Below, in pieces: positions 22,067 to 31,398 of a stretch of DNA of 45,784 bases; the first letter of the stretch is position 1; each line of letters starts with the position of its first letter. A model generated the notes under the pieces. The model saw nothing but the letters and a program-made list of their open reading frames with translations, was not told where the DNA came from and did no database searches. This stretch comes from DAOUKH01 sp034421515 (GTDB lineage: Bacteria; Chloroflexota; Dehalococcoidia; SHYB01): assembly GCA_034421515.1 (NCBI GenBank), contig DAOUKH010000057.1, positions 1-45,784 of the forward strand, given 5' to 3'. The position numbers and the translations under genes were made by a program.

Positions 22067-24580
22067 ATGACCACCAGAATGCCCGCTTTTCCAGCCGGCT
22101 TCGGCATCCGCCTGTTCGTATTTGCGTGCGTCGCCGCTGCACTGATCGCAGCGATGCTGGCCCTGCGCGGCTCCGAGGCGGTATCCGCGCAGGAGGCCGA
22201 TTGCGCGGTCACCGACCTGGGGACCCTCAGCGCCGATGGCGTGTTGGAGGCAACCGGACGCTGGACGACGGAAGACTGCGACTCGCGCTTCCGTGCGGGC
22301 AGCGACGCCCACACGTACCGCCTTCGAATCACCCAGGCCGGCCGGATCAGGATTGACCTAGCGTCCAGCGAGGCCGACTCCTACCTCTACCTGCTAGACG
22401 AGGACGGCAATCGCATCGCCGACAACGACGACGGCGGCGCCCGCCTAAATGCGCGCGTTGAACGCGACCTTACACCGGCCGTCTATCTCGTTGAAGCCAC
22501 CACGTTCGGCGGGCGCGGGCGCGGCGCGGCAGACTTCACGCTCTCCGTCAGCCCCGTCGCCGGCTGCGATCCGGTGCATCTTGGCGACCTTGTATCCGGC
22601 ACCGACCTGACGGCAACCGGTTCGTGGACGCTCGACACGTGCGGCTCGCGCTTCGTCGTGGAACACCCCGCCTACGGGTATTCCTTCAACCTGCCGGAAG
22701 CCGGCCGCGTCCTCATCGACCTGATATCGGAAGACGGCGATCCCGTCCTTTCCCTGGTCTCGCCCACTCAGGGTGTGATATCGGCCAACGACGACGGTGG
22801 GGGACGGCGCAACGCGCGCATCGAGCGATTCCTTTCAGCGGGGACCTACGCAGTCGAGGCGACGACATATCTGCAGCGCGATCTCCAACCCCTGATGGCC
22901 GACTTCGACCTCACGATCCATCTCGTGGACGAGGAGGCGGAGCAGGGCAGCTTCGAGCTCAAGGTTGAGACGTCCCATACGCCAGACGAAGTGGTCGCCG
23001 GCGAGCCCTTCCCCGTCCATTACCGCATCGGCAACCTCGGCGGCGGCGATCTAGCCAGCACCGACGGCACGGTCATTGCGTACGTGGTGGGGCCTCGTGT
23101 GTTCGAGCGGAAGAACGGGATCATCACGTCGGCAGCGGACTGGGAGGCTGGGGTTTCCTATCACTCCGGCGAGGAGACGGCGAGCGCGACCAGTACGGTG
23201 AACGACGACGTCACCCCATTCGAGATCTCCTTCGGCAGACCGGGCCCTTCGTGGGTCTTCACCGCGATCATCGCCTTTGACGATGACGACGAAGAAATTG
23301 CGTTCCACGGCCTCTGGCGCAACCTAATGGTGCTCAGCGGCTGGACGTTCGATCCGGTCACGGTGAAGGTCGACGATAGCGACTACACCGTATCGGCCGA
23401 GGCCGACGACGGAGGGGAGGTCACCGTCTCCGTGAGCTCCGTCGCCGACCCGGACGCGGACGTCGATGCCGCAGTGCAGGCGAAGGCGATCTACGCGGCC
23501 GGCGTGCGCACGCAGGTGCTGGACGGCGTCTTCGAGCGGGAAGCAATCGCCGAGTTGCCGACGACGGCCGAGGCGGAAGCGTTCGACGTGGCGAACCCAT
23601 CGTCGAGCACGCTGCTCAAGGCGTTCGCGGGCGAGTACGCCGCCGGCGCGTCGGGCCTTGCCGAGTCCTTGGCCGCGGGCGAAGTGATCAGCCCGGTCGC
23701 GGTCGAAACCATGATCCTCGGCATTGCCGAGACGGCCGAGGCGCGGTACGCGTCCATCGCCGCCTCTTGGACAGCACTCCAAGGGAAGATCGATGGCGGC
23801 GAGGCACTGTCGTTCACGGAGGCGTTCACGCTCCAGTCCGAGCTCGCCTACGCCGAGCGGATCATCGCGCCGGCGGTGAGGGCCGGCGAGGTCGTTGAGG
23901 CGGCCCGAGAGGCCAACATGGGCTGGGAGGACTCCGACGTCCTGGCAATGGTTTCCGACCTGGAAGTCTCGTGCAATGGAGCTGGGCCGTTGCGCAGTGC
24001 CCTCAATGGCGCGAGTGTGCAGAATGCCGACGCACTGCTCGCCCTCGACGCCGAGCTGCGCGCCGTGGTGCCCTTCTACAGGCCGTTGAACGATGGGGCG
24101 CTCTGCGCGGTGCGGGGCGTCGATGCGGCGAACTCCCGGTTCCTGCAGCTCTTGTCGATCGCGGGCAGCGCCGAGCTCCGCACGCTGCTGGCGCCCGAGC
24201 CGCCACCGGCTCCGCCGGCGCCGCCGGCGCCGCCGCTGCGGCTGCGCATCATTGCCCAGCGCGCCGTCGACGCCCGTATCGAGCTCGGCGTGGAGCTTTC
24301 CGGCGGCGAGCAGGTCCTGCCCGAGATGCGCTTCCTAGCGCCCAACGCCGCCGTCGACGAGTGGTTGGTGACCGGTAACGTCGAGGTGGACGGAAGTTCC
24401 ATCGGACAGGTTCGAGCGCGGCGCCTGGCCGACGGCCGTATCGAGTTGGGCTTCCTGACCGCGGAAGGGGAGGAGGTCGCGCCCGATACCCGCTATCTGG
24501 TCGTCGGCCCAGATCTGCCGGCCCTTATCTGGCTCCGCAGCGGAGAATTCGAAGTGCCTCGTCCGGCGCCGCCGGAGTGA
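22067..24580 (+). CDS. Large secreted multidomain beta protein (two PPC-like domains, CARDB-like region, helical region, duplicated C-terminal repeat)
   Basis: This encodes 837 residues with a signal peptide: a hydrophobic helix at about 14-33 and cleavage near SEAVSA-QE. Two similar domains of about 120 residues follow. Each begins with a Cys and a GxL-x-GxLxATGxWTxxxC pattern and ends with the marker NDDGG-x-R-x-NAR(V/I)ER and YxVEATT; both resemble PPC-type beta sandwiches. Next is a CARDB-like region (VVAGEPFPVHYRIGNLGGG), an acidic stretch, and a mostly helical region (about 470-700). A proline linker PPAPPAPP then leads to two copies of a repeat of about 50 residues (R-I-E-L-G, G-E-x-V-x-P, R-(F/Y)-L, W-L-x-(S/T)-G-x-x-E-V) at about 724-830. 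No catalytic motif is recognised, so a surface-binding or adhesive role is only a guess. GAGGAG lies seven bases before the ATG. Confidence 0.75.
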   Translation: MTTRMPAFPAGFGIRLFVFACVAAALIAAMLALRGSEAVSAQEADCAVTDLGTLSADGVLEATGRWTTEDCDSRFRAGSDAHTYRLRITQAGRIRIDLASSEADSYLYLLDEDGNRIADNDDGGARLNARVERDLTPAVYLVEATTFGGRGRGAADFTLSVSPVAGCDPVHLGDLVSGTDLTATGSWTLDTCGSRFVVEHPAYGYSFNLPEAGRVLIDLISEDGDPVLSLVSPTQGVISANDDGGGRRNARIERFLSAGTYAVEATTYLQRDLQPLMADFDLTIHLVDEEAEQGSFELKVETSHTPDEVVAGEPFPVHYRIGNLGGGDLASTDGTVIAYVVGPRVFERKNGIITSAADWEAGVSYHSGEETASATSTVNDDVTPFEISFGRPGPSWVFTAIIAFDDDDEEIAFHGLWRNLMVLSGWTFDPVTVKVDDSDYTVSAEADDGGEVTVSVSSVADPDADVDAAVQAKAIYAAGVRTQVLDGVFEREAIAELPTTAEAEAFDVANPSSSTLLKAFAGEYAAGASGLAESLAAGEVISPVAVETMILGIAETAEARYASIAASWTALQGKIDGGEALSFTEAFTLQSELAYAERIIAPAVRAGEVVEAAREANMGWEDSDVLAMVSDLEVSCNGAGPLRSALNGASVQNADALLALDAELRAVVPFYRPLNDGALCAVRGVDAANSRFLQLLSIAGSAELRTLLAPEPPPAPPAPPAPPLRLRIIAQRAVDARIELGVELSGGEQVLPEMRFLAPNAAVDEWLVTGNVEVDGSSIGQVRARRLADGRIELGFLTAEGEEVAPDTRYLVVGPDLPALIWLRSGEFEVPRPAPPE

Positions 24581-24637
24581 GCACCCGGTCACTCTCGATC
24601 AGCAGGAGTTCGCACCACGACGAGTGAGGTCTAATCG

Positions 24638-26377
24638 TTGACAGCGGCACAGCCTCACGAGAACGTCCGCTACGAACCGGAAGACCAGCCTCCGGCCGCC
24701 GTGGCCGTTGGCGCCGGAGTCCAGGCGGCCATGGTCATCGTGGCGCCGGTGGTGCTCACGGTCGTCATCGTCCTCCGGATTGCCGACCAGTCCGAGGGCT
24801 ACATGTCGTGGGCAATCTTCGCGGCGCTGATCGTCAGCGGGGCGACCACCATTCTCCAGACGGCGAAGGTGGGGCGGATCGGGGCCGGGCACGTGCTCAT
24901 CATGGGCACGTCCGGGGCATTCATCGCGGTCTGCGTCACGGCGCTGGTGGAGGGCGGCCCGTCCACGATGGCGAGTCTCATCGTCGTATCCGCGCTGTTC
25001 CAATTCGCGATGGCGGCGCGGCTCTCGCTGCTGCGCCGCATCTTCACGCCCGTCGTCTCGGGCACGGTGATCATGTTGATCACGGCCACGGTCATACCGA
25101 TCATCTTCGACACGCTGATAGACGTGCCGGACGATGCGTCCCAGGCCGCCGCGCCGGTGACGGCCTTGGCCACCTTGGTGGTCGTCGGTGCCCTTGTCTT
25201 ACGAGGCCCGCCAACATGGCGGCTCTGGTCGCCCTTCATCGGCATCGTGGTGGGATGCTTCGTTGCCGCCCTCTTCGGGCTGTACGACACAGAGCAGATA
25301 GTGGAGGCGTCTTGGGTCGGCGTACCGTTTGGCTCGTGGCCGGGGTTCGACGTGACCCCGAACGCGGAGTTCTGGGCGCTGCTGCCGGCCTTTGTGGTGG
25401 TCACGCTCGTGGGGGCCATCGAGACCATCGGCGACGGTGTCGCGATTCAGCGGGTCTCCCGGCGCGAGCCGCGGGCGACCGATTTCCGGGTCGTTCAGGG
25501 CGCGCTCAACGCCGACGGCGTGGGCAATTTCCTCTCCGGCATCCTGGGCACGCTGCCCAACACCACCTATTCCAGCAGCATTTCGCTTGCCGAGGTCACG
25601 GGAGTCGCCGCGCGGCGGGTGGGCATCGTGATCGGCGTCATCTTCATGGCGGTGGCGTTCTTCCCAAAAATTTCGGCACTGCTCATCGCCATCCCCGGCC
25701 CTGTGGCCTCCGCCTACCTGATCGTTCTCTTAGGACTGCTCTTCGTCCAAGGTATGCGGATCATCATCCAAGACGGCGTGGACCACCGCAAGGCCATCGT
25801 CGTGGGCGTGGCGTTCTGGGTCGGCGTGGGCTTCCAGAACCAGGCGATCTTTCCCGACCTCCTCGGAGAAGGGTTCCTGGGGGTGTTGCTTGGGAACGGG
25901 ATGACGGCGGGCGCGCTGGTCGCGATCATCATGATGGTCTTCACGGAGCTGACGGGCCCGCGCCGCAGGCGCTTGGAGGTCGCTCTGAGCATCGATTCGT
26001 TGCCGAGCATCACCGCGTTCCTCCAAAGGTTCGCGTCAAGAGCCGGATGGAAGGCCGCCGCGACGGACCGGTTGACATCGGCAGGCGAGGAAACGCTGAC
26101 GATCCTCTTACAGGAGGACGATGAGGTTACGGCCGGAGCAGAGCGGCGCTTGTCAATCTCCGCGCGCATAGAAGGCCCTTCCGCGGAGGTGGAGTTCGTC
26201 ACGGCCGTCGAGGGGGAGAACCTAGAGGACCGGCTCGCCTACCTGAACGACCTGCCACCCATACCGGACGAGCGCGAGGTGTCGTTCCGGCTGCTGCGGC
26301 ACTACGCCTCTTCAATACGCCACCAGAAGTACCACGGCGTCGACATCGTGACGGTGAGCGTCGACGGCGCCGGCTAA
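24638..26377 (+). CDS. NCS2-family nucleobase (uracil/xanthine-type) permease with C-terminal cytoplasmic extension
   Basis: A 579-residue protein starting with TTG at 24638, seven bases after GAGGT. Residues about 25-435 hold the NCS2 transporter core with many helices. Motifs include GHVLIMGTSGAFI, RRIFTPVVSGTVIMLI, the family's ETIGDG (in GAIETIGDGVAIQ) and the NGVGNFLSG-like ADGVGNFLSGILGTLPNTTYS region; key residues Glu and Asn sit in these. Such proteins import nucleobases with protons. Residues about 440-579 form a soluble domain that ordinary family members lack. It has SAGEETLTILLQEDDE and a C-terminal HGVDIVTVSVDG strand, faintly like a degenerate GHKL/RsbW ATPase fold but without a complete N box or G boxes. 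It begins 57 bases after the secreted-protein gene and could be cotranscribed with it. Confidence 0.88.
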   Translation: MTAAQPHENVRYEPEDQPPAAVAVGAGVQAAMVIVAPVVLTVVIVLRIADQSEGYMSWAIFAALIVSGATTILQTAKVGRIGAGHVLIMGTSGAFIAVCVTALVEGGPSTMASLIVVSALFQFAMAARLSLLRRIFTPVVSGTVIMLITATVIPIIFDTLIDVPDDASQAAAPVTALATLVVVGALVLRGPPTWRLWSPFIGIVVGCFVAALFGLYDTEQIVEASWVGVPFGSWPGFDVTPNAEFWALLPAFVVVTLVGAIETIGDGVAIQRVSRREPRATDFRVVQGALNADGVGNFLSGILGTLPNTTYSSSISLAEVTGVAARRVGIVIGVIFMAVAFFPKISALLIAIPGPVASAYLIVLLGLLFVQGMRIIIQDGVDHRKAIVVGVAFWVGVGFQNQAIFPDLLGEGFLGVLLGNGMTAGALVAIIMMVFTELTGPRRRRLEVALSIDSLPSITAFLQRFASRAGWKAAATDRLTSAGEETLTILLQEDDEVTAGAERRLSISARIEGPSAEVEFVTAVEGENLEDRLAYLNDLPPIPDEREVSFRLLRHYASSIRHQKYHGVDIVTVSVDGAG

Positions 26378-26404
26378 CCGGTCGTCCAGCGTAGGAACGT
26401 CCGC

Positions 26405-26410
26405 TATACT
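26405..26410 (+). promoter_or_regulatory. Candidate -10 element in the gap before the unknown membrane protein
   Basis: TATACT (26405-26410) lies within the 188-base gap 26378-26565 with no clear -35. The rest of the gap is GC-rich and shows no other signal except AAAGGCGGGG before the next ATG. Confidence 0.3.
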
Positions 26411-26565
26411 CCGGTGGAACGATGCCGAAAGGCAGACGCGTCCGCCCCGTACGACGCCGCGGATCAATCGGGGCCGGCGAGGTCCGGAACCTCGCCGACG
26501 CGTCCTCCTCCTTGCCGATCGGCTAGCCGCGTCCAGGTCCAAGCGTTCTACGAAAGGCGGGGCCC

Positions 26566-27342
26566 ATGGAAGTCAATGACCTTTTCCCCAACGGGCTGAG
26601 CGTCGACGACGCATTCGATCTAGTTGGGCCTCTCGCGGTCTACATCGTGGGGATGGCCGTCTACGCCATCTTCATCTTCAAGTTCTACCGTTTCCTCGCC
26701 TCTCGGGACATGTTCAAGTTGGACTTTTCCAAATACGAGGCGTCGCGGTTCAAGTTCGTGCGGACCGTCTTGCACTTCGTCTTCTACGTCCTGCAATACC
26801 TCATCCTCTTTCCGTTCTTTGCCTTCTTCTGGTTCGCGGTCCTCACCGTGCTCCTAGCCTTCCTCTCCAAAGAAAAGGACTTCGCGGACGTACTACTCGT
26901 GGCGCTGGCCACCGTCGGCGCGGTCCGCGTCGCCTCGTACTACAACGAAGACCTTTCGCGGGACTTGGCGAAGATTCTACCGTTTGCCGTCTTGGCCATC
27001 TTCCTCATCGACGTCTCGTTCTTCAAGATCAACGACTCGCTGGAGGTCCTGAAACAGGCCGATGACCACCGGGAGCGAATCCTCTACTACCTAATCGCGC
27101 TGATCGCGCTGGAGTTTGCCTTGCGGCTGGCCATGGCGGCCATCACGGTCTTCTGCGTTGTGCGGGACCGGATTCGGATGGTCCCGGAGCCACCCGAGCA
27201 CTATGAGCCTTCATCCGCAGGGGAGGAGCCGGTTGCGGAGGAGTATCCCCGGCAAGACGAGTCGCCACGGCACGACGACGCTACCCAAGACGAAGCGCCC
27301 GAACACGCCCCAGACACAGGAGCATCCGAGCATAACGAGTGA
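26566..27342 (+). CDS. Integral membrane protein of unknown function with acidic C-terminal tail
   Basis: A 258-residue product. Hydrophobic segments at about 20-44, 65-102 (two helices, very rich in Phe), 107-122, 135-149 and 165-190 suggest five or six helices. The loops carry charged motifs such as FYRFLASRDMFKLDFSKYE and YYNEDLSRDL. The last 55 residues are hydrophilic and rich in Glu, Asp, His and Pro, probably disordered and cytoplasmic. I recognise no family. ATG follows AAAGGCGGGGCCC. It is convergent with the sensor kinase gene to the right, with 93 bases between the stops and no clear terminator. Confidence 0.75.
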   Translation: MEVNDLFPNGLSVDDAFDLVGPLAVYIVGMAVYAIFIFKFYRFLASRDMFKLDFSKYEASRFKFVRTVLHFVFYVLQYLILFPFFAFFWFAVLTVLLAFLSKEKDFADVLLVALATVGAVRVASYYNEDLSRDLAKILPFAVLAIFLIDVSFFKINDSLEVLKQADDHRERILYYLIALIALEFALRLAMAAITVFCVVRDRIRMVPEPPEHYEPSSAGEEPVAEEYPRQDESPRHDDATQDEAPEHAPDTGASEHNE

Positions 27343-27435
27343 GGTTCCCGGGGCCGACTGCGCAACGGGCTCCGACAGCGTCGCAGGGTGTTCGGCTGAA
27401 GCCGTCGCGCTAACCAACGCCGCGGTGCAGGGCGG

Positions 27436-29706
27436 CTAGGCTCCCTGCGGGACCCCCGCCGCCCCCGCCGCCGCCTCGGCCGCGCCGGGGGGTGGGGTCA
27501 ACGGTATCTCGACGAGCATCTCGGTGTAGCGGCCGGCTTCGGACTCGACGCGGATTTCACCACCGTGCTTGCGGACGATGTCGCTTGATATCGCGAGGCC
27601 GAGCCCCGTGCCACGGTCGGTGGGCTTCGTGGTGAAGAACGGATTGAAGATCTTGTCCATGACTTCGGGGGGCATCCCCTTGCCGTTGTCCCGGATGCGA
27701 ATCTCGACGTTCTCCTCGCCGCGCTTCGTGGTGAGCCAGACCGTCGGGAAGTAGCGCCCTCCGTCGTCCGTCTCGTAGCCGTCTTCCGCGCCGGCGCCCG
27801 ACTCGATGGCACGCCGCTTCTCGTCGGTAGCGTCGCATGCGTTTCCGACCAGGTTCAAGAAGACGCGGCCGAGGTCTTGCGGAATGACCTCGATCTCCCC
27901 CAACTCTTCGTCCAACTCCTGTTTCAAGTCGAGGTTGAAGTCCGGGTCCGTCGCCCTCGCACTGTGGTAGGCAAGTCTCGCGTGTTCGTCGAGCAGACGG
28001 TTGATGTCGGTGGCCTGGAAGCCGCCTGAGCCCCGGCCCATCATGAGCATGTCCTGGACGATGCGGTTGGCGCGGTCGCCGTGGTTGCGGATGCGCTCCA
28101 GGTTCCCGGTGAGGTCTTGGGCGATTTCCTTGAGATAGCTCTGTTGGTCTTCGGTGAGACTGTCGGCTAAGTCATCGACGAGTTCGATGAGCTCCTTGAT
28201 CAGCTCCTCGGAGACCTCGGAGAAGTTCTTCACGAAGTTGAGCGGGTTCTTGATCTCGTGGGCTACGCCGGCGGTGAGCTGACCGAGCGCGGCCAGCTTC
28301 TCCCGCACGACGATCTGGTCCTGCGCCCGTTCGAGATCGGCGAGCACGACTTCGAGCTCATCGTTCTTGGACTGCAGGTCTTCGGCCAGCTTCTCCACGA
28401 GGTTGAGGCGCTGCACTTCCAGGGCGTGGCGGCGGAAGACTTCGAGCGCCGCCGCCATGTCGGCGACCTCGTCGCGCCCGCCAATCTCGACGCGGGCCTC
28501 CAAGTCGCCGCCGGCCATACGGCGCATCCAGTCGGACAGCATTTCCAGTCGGCGAAGCAGGACCCGGCCGACAAGGACCCAGACAATCAGCACCGCACCG
28601 GCGATACTGATTCCGCTAATCACCAACAGCAGCGTCCGGCCTGTCGAGATCGCCTGCGTCGAGGCGTCGGTGGCTTCCTGGGCGCTGCCTTGGGCGGCGC
28701 CCACCAATGCATTGATTTCGCTGAGGAGCGTCACCGCCAAGCCGCGGTTGTTCTCGAGCAGGTCCTGCTGACGGTCCCGCAGTCTGAGCTCTTGGGCGAC
28801 GAGGTCGAACCCGTTCCGCTGCTCCTGGCCCTCGTTGAGACCGGCAACGATGTTGAGGCGGCGCTCCGGAATCCTGATCTCCTGGCCGCCCAAGTTGGAC
28901 AGGTTAACGAAGACCGGAAAGATCTCGTTGGGCAGCGAAACCGCGCTTTGCGTCGCGAGATTGCGCTCGATCCGGCCGGCCGCGGATTCGAAGCGTTCAC
29001 GCAGCGCCTCGACCAGCGAGACATCGGAGAGGTTGAGGGCGTCGGCGAGAAGCTGCGTCGCGATGTTGGCGTCCACCTGCAGCTCGGCGAGTTGGCGGTA
29101 ACGCTCGACCTGTTCCTGAGAGAAATGCTCCGACCTCGGCGCGGGAGGTTCCCCGAGCACGCGGTACCCCGTGACGGTGTAGAAGAGTTGGTCGTCGATG
29201 GCCGGACCCAGGTAGCTGTTCAGCTGAAGGGTGACGCGCTCGATTTCGCTCCGCAGCACTTCCTTGCGCTCGGCCAAATCGAAGAGGGCCAGCCGGTCCT
29301 CCTTGATGGCCTCGATGTTGGAGAACAGCGTTTCCGCATCGGCGCCAATGCGGCCGAAGCGTTCGGCCTCGCTCCCCTCCAGGACGGCCACCTCTTGCTC
29401 GAAGGCGTCACGGGACTCGTCGATGCTGGAGACCACGACGGAGAAACTCTCCCGCGTTTCGGCCGCGGAGAGTCGCGGCGCGGCGTTGACCAACTCGCCG
29501 CTGAACTGCGCGACGCCGAACGCCGCCGCGAGTTCGGGAACGCTCCCTTCATTCACCCGGTTTTGGGCGTCACCCACCTGGTTGAAGGAGAACCAGCCGA
29601 CCAAGCTCGCGCTGATCGTCAGGGCGACCGCCACGCCGATGCCAAAGTACAACTGCGTTGAGATCCGGTAGCGGATCTCGAGCAGGCGTATCAGGCGTTC
29701 CTTCAC
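27436..29706 (-). CDS. Sensor histidine kinase with large extracytoplasmic domain, last gene of a signalling operon
   Basis: A 756-residue kinase. TM1 at about 18-40 is followed by a long, mostly helical extracytoplasmic region (about 41-355), which also has the heptad-like character of four-helix sensor domains. TM2 is at about 358-380, then a HAMP domain (381-435, GGDLEARVEIGGRDEV), a coiled coil (435-470), and HisKA with His483 (GQLTAGVAHEIKNPLNF). The ATPase domain has GNACDAT, RDNGKGMP and GTGLGLAIS. The start is GTG at 29706, overlapping the stop of the solute-binding protein gene (GTGA), so the two are translationally coupled. The binding protein probably presents a ligand to the outer domain. 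The likely phosphorylation target is the receiver of the operon's first gene. Confidence 0.92.
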   Translation of the reverse strand: MKERLIRLLEIRYRISTQLYFGIGVAVALTISASLVGWFSFNQVGDAQNRVNEGSVPELAAAFGVAQFSGELVNAAPRLSAAETRESFSVVVSSIDESRDAFEQEVAVLEGSEAERFGRIGADAETLFSNIEAIKEDRLALFDLAERKEVLRSEIERVTLQLNSYLGPAIDDQLFYTVTGYRVLGEPPAPRSEHFSQEQVERYRQLAELQVDANIATQLLADALNLSDVSLVEALRERFESAAGRIERNLATQSAVSLPNEIFPVFVNLSNLGGQEIRIPERRLNIVAGLNEGQEQRNGFDLVAQELRLRDRQQDLLENNRGLAVTLLSEINALVGAAQGSAQEATDASTQAISTGRTLLLVISGISIAGAVLIVWVLVGRVLLRRLEMLSDWMRRMAGGDLEARVEIGGRDEVADMAAALEVFRRHALEVQRLNLVEKLAEDLQSKNDELEVVLADLERAQDQIVVREKLAALGQLTAGVAHEIKNPLNFVKNFSEVSEELIKELIELVDDLADSLTEDQQSYLKEIAQDLTGNLERIRNHGDRANRIVQDMLMMGRGSGGFQATDINRLLDEHARLAYHSARATDPDFNLDLKQELDEELGEIEVIPQDLGRVFLNLVGNACDATDEKRRAIESGAGAEDGYETDDGGRYFPTVWLTTKRGEENVEIRIRDNGKGMPPEVMDKIFNPFFTTKPTDRGTGLGLAISSDIVRKHGGEIRVESEAGRYTEMLVEIPLTPPPGAAEAAAGAAGVPQGA

Positions 29707-30974
29707 GACACTGCATCCTTGAGCGTATCGATCGCGCGATAACGCCCATCTTCCCCGATGACGGTCAGGAACACGGTGTCCGAGCCCTGATTATCACCGG
29801 CATCATCATAGCGAAGCTCGAACCCGTCCAATTCCAGCGTACCGGCGCTGCGCAGGCTCTCGGCAAGGCATGTGCGGGTCACGTCCCGGCCGCAGCCTTC
29901 GAGGCTGGCGATGGCCATACGGCCGGCAAGATAACCTTCGAACGATACGAAGCCTGGGACGGCGTCGGGCCTGTAAGAGAAAAGGGCAGACAGATAGGCC
30001 GCGGTTGTGGGGTTGGAAACGTCCGTCGGGGAGGGCACGACTTGGGTGACGAAGACGCCCACGCCATCAGGGCCCAACTCCCTAGCCAGGGCATTGCTCC
30101 CGACGAATGAAATGGTGATGAACACCGGATCGAAGCCGATCTGCTTCGACCACGCGATCAACGCCGCCACCGGCTCATAGGCTCCTACGACGATGACCGC
30201 CTCCGGATCCCTACCACGCAGGTCGAGCAGGCCCGACTTCACCGAGGTGGTATTTCGTTGATAGATCCCAATGGCGGCTGGGGCCATGTCGCGGCGCTCG
30301 AGGGCGGCTTGGGCTCCGTTATAGCCGGCCCGTCCGAAGGAGTCGTCCTGGTACATGACCCCGATGCGAGTGATGCCCAAGTCTTCGGTGAGCCGGGCCA
30401 CCATCTCCTCGGTTTCCTGGTTGTAGGAGGCCCGCAGGTTGATCACACTGCTCAGCGTCTCGGCGTCCCGGAGAAAAGCGGCGCCGGTGAATGGGCCGAT
30501 GTAGGGAACGCCGCGTTCCTGAGCGACGGGGGCGGCGGAGCGTGACGTCGGCGTGCCCACGGCGCCGATGAGGGCGAAGACCCCTTCCCCCTCGATCAAC
30601 TGCCGAGAGTTTAGGGCCGCCGCCTCAGGTTCATAGCCATCGTCCAAGGAGGTGAGCTCCAGCCGGCGGCCGTGGACACCGCCCTGGTCGTTCACTTCTT
30701 GGAACGCCGCCTCGATCCCCAAGCGCATATTCTGACCGAGCTCCTGCGCGGGGCCGCTAAAGGCGGCGGACTGGCCAAAGAGGATACGGTCGGCGAAGAC
30801 GCCGGGAGTCCCCTCTGGGGACGTCGTCGTGGGAGTCGCCGTCATGGCTTCGGGCGGAGGCGTCGGCGTCCCATTCTCCGTGGGACCGTCGCCGGAGCAA
30901 GCGGCCAAGAGAACGGTGGCGACAATCGCCAAGGCGGCCGGAAGGACGGCCGGCAGCCGGGGCGATCTCTTCAT
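29703..30974 (-). CDS. LivJ-like (Peripla_BP_6) solute-binding lipoprotein, sensor component
   Basis: A 423-residue protein with a lipoprotein signal: hydrophobic stretch VLPAALAIVATVLLAAC with lipobox LLAAC (Cys at about 26), then a Thr/Pro-rich linker to residue 60. The rest is a type I branched-chain amino-acid/amide-binding fold: ILFGQSAAFSGPAQELG at the start, VNDQGGVHGRRLEL, LIGAVGTPTS and GYLAGRMAI. It is not next to any Liv transporter gene. Instead it lies between an RsbW-like ATPase gene (four-base gap) and a sensor kinase gene (four-base GTGA overlap), so it most likely serves as a ligand sensor for the kinase rather than for transport. The ligand is unknown; amino acids, amides or urea are typical of the family. 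Confidence 0.9.
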   Translation of the reverse strand: MKRSPRLPAVLPAALAIVATVLLAACSGDGPTENGTPTPPPEAMTATPTTTSPEGTPGVFADRILFGQSAAFSGPAQELGQNMRLGIEAAFQEVNDQGGVHGRRLELTSLDDGYEPEAAALNSRQLIEGEGVFALIGAVGTPTSRSAAPVAQERGVPYIGPFTGAAFLRDAETLSSVINLRASYNQETEEMVARLTEDLGITRIGVMYQDDSFGRAGYNGAQAALERRDMAPAAIGIYQRNTTSVKSGLLDLRGRDPEAVIVVGAYEPVAALIAWSKQIGFDPVFITISFVGSNALARELGPDGVGVFVTQVVPSPTDVSNPTTAAYLSALFSYRPDAVPGFVSFEGYLAGRMAIASLEGCGRDVTRTCLAESLRSAGTLELDGFELRYDDAGDNQGSDTVFLTVIGEDGRYRAIDTLKDAVS

Positions 30975-30978
30975 TGTT

Positions 30979-31398
30979 CTATTCTTCCCGGCTCATGACC
31001 AGCGTCAGATGGTTGTGCTCCGCCTCGCGCCGGTAGCGCATCTCCTTCACCATCGTCCGCGTCAGGTACACACCAAGCCCGCCCACGCGCCGTTCGTCCA
31101 GGGAGGCTCCGATGTCCGGCTCCGGAGCGTCGTGGGTCGGATCGAACGGTTTGCCCGAGTCCACGAGGTCCATCACCACCTCGTCAGCGTCGGAAGTTAC
31201 CGTGACCTCTATCCTATGACGGCCCTCATCATCGCCGTAGTCCATGATGTTGATCACGAGCTCTTCAAGGATGAGGTTCACGCGAAAGACCAGCCCGGGC
31301 GACCACTCCTCCCGCTCCGCCAATTCCTCGACGGCCGCATGGATGCGTTCCAGCTCCTCGCGGCGCGGTTCGACCTGCATGGACAGTTCCGCGCTCAC
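30979..31398 (-). CDS. RsbW-like anti-sigma factor/serine kinase ATPase domain protein
   Basis: A 139-residue GHKL-type ATPase like RsbW/SpoIIAB. It has the N box EELVINIMDYGDD (Glu, Asn and Asp for ATP and magnesium), the G1 box VDSGKPFDP and the G2 box RVGGLGVYLTR. Such proteins bind a sigma factor or phosphorylate a STAS-domain antagonist. The start is GTG at 31398, overlapping the stop of the phosphatase gene in GTGA. Neither a STAS protein nor a sigma factor gene is in the window, so partners must be elsewhere. The pairing with an RsbU-like phosphatase next door strongly supports a partner-switching role. Confidence 0.9.
   Translation of the reverse strand: MSAELSMQVEPRREELERIHAAVEELAEREEWSPGLVFRVNLILEELVINIMDYGDDEGRHRIEVTVTSDADEVVMDLVDSGKPFDPTHDAPEPDIGASLDERRVGGLGVYLTRTMVKEMRYRREAEHNHLTLVMSREE

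Noticed and set aside
24203..24240. Short GCCGCCGGC-type tandem repeat
   Set aside because: It is explained by the Pro/Ala linker of the secreted protein and is not an independent repeat element.
26414..26599. 61-codon frame before the membrane protein gene
   Set aside because: It overlaps the start and ribosome binding site of the real gene, has no signal of its own, and the translation is low in structure.
28258..29661. Long plus-strand frame opposite the sensor kinase
   Set aside because: Antisense shadow of a kinase with complete HisKA and ATPase motifs; no recognisable protein pattern.
29703..30974. Treating the LivJ-like protein as part of an amino-acid importer
   Set aside because: No Liv permease or ATPase gene is nearby, and the gene is translationally coupled to a sensor kinase.
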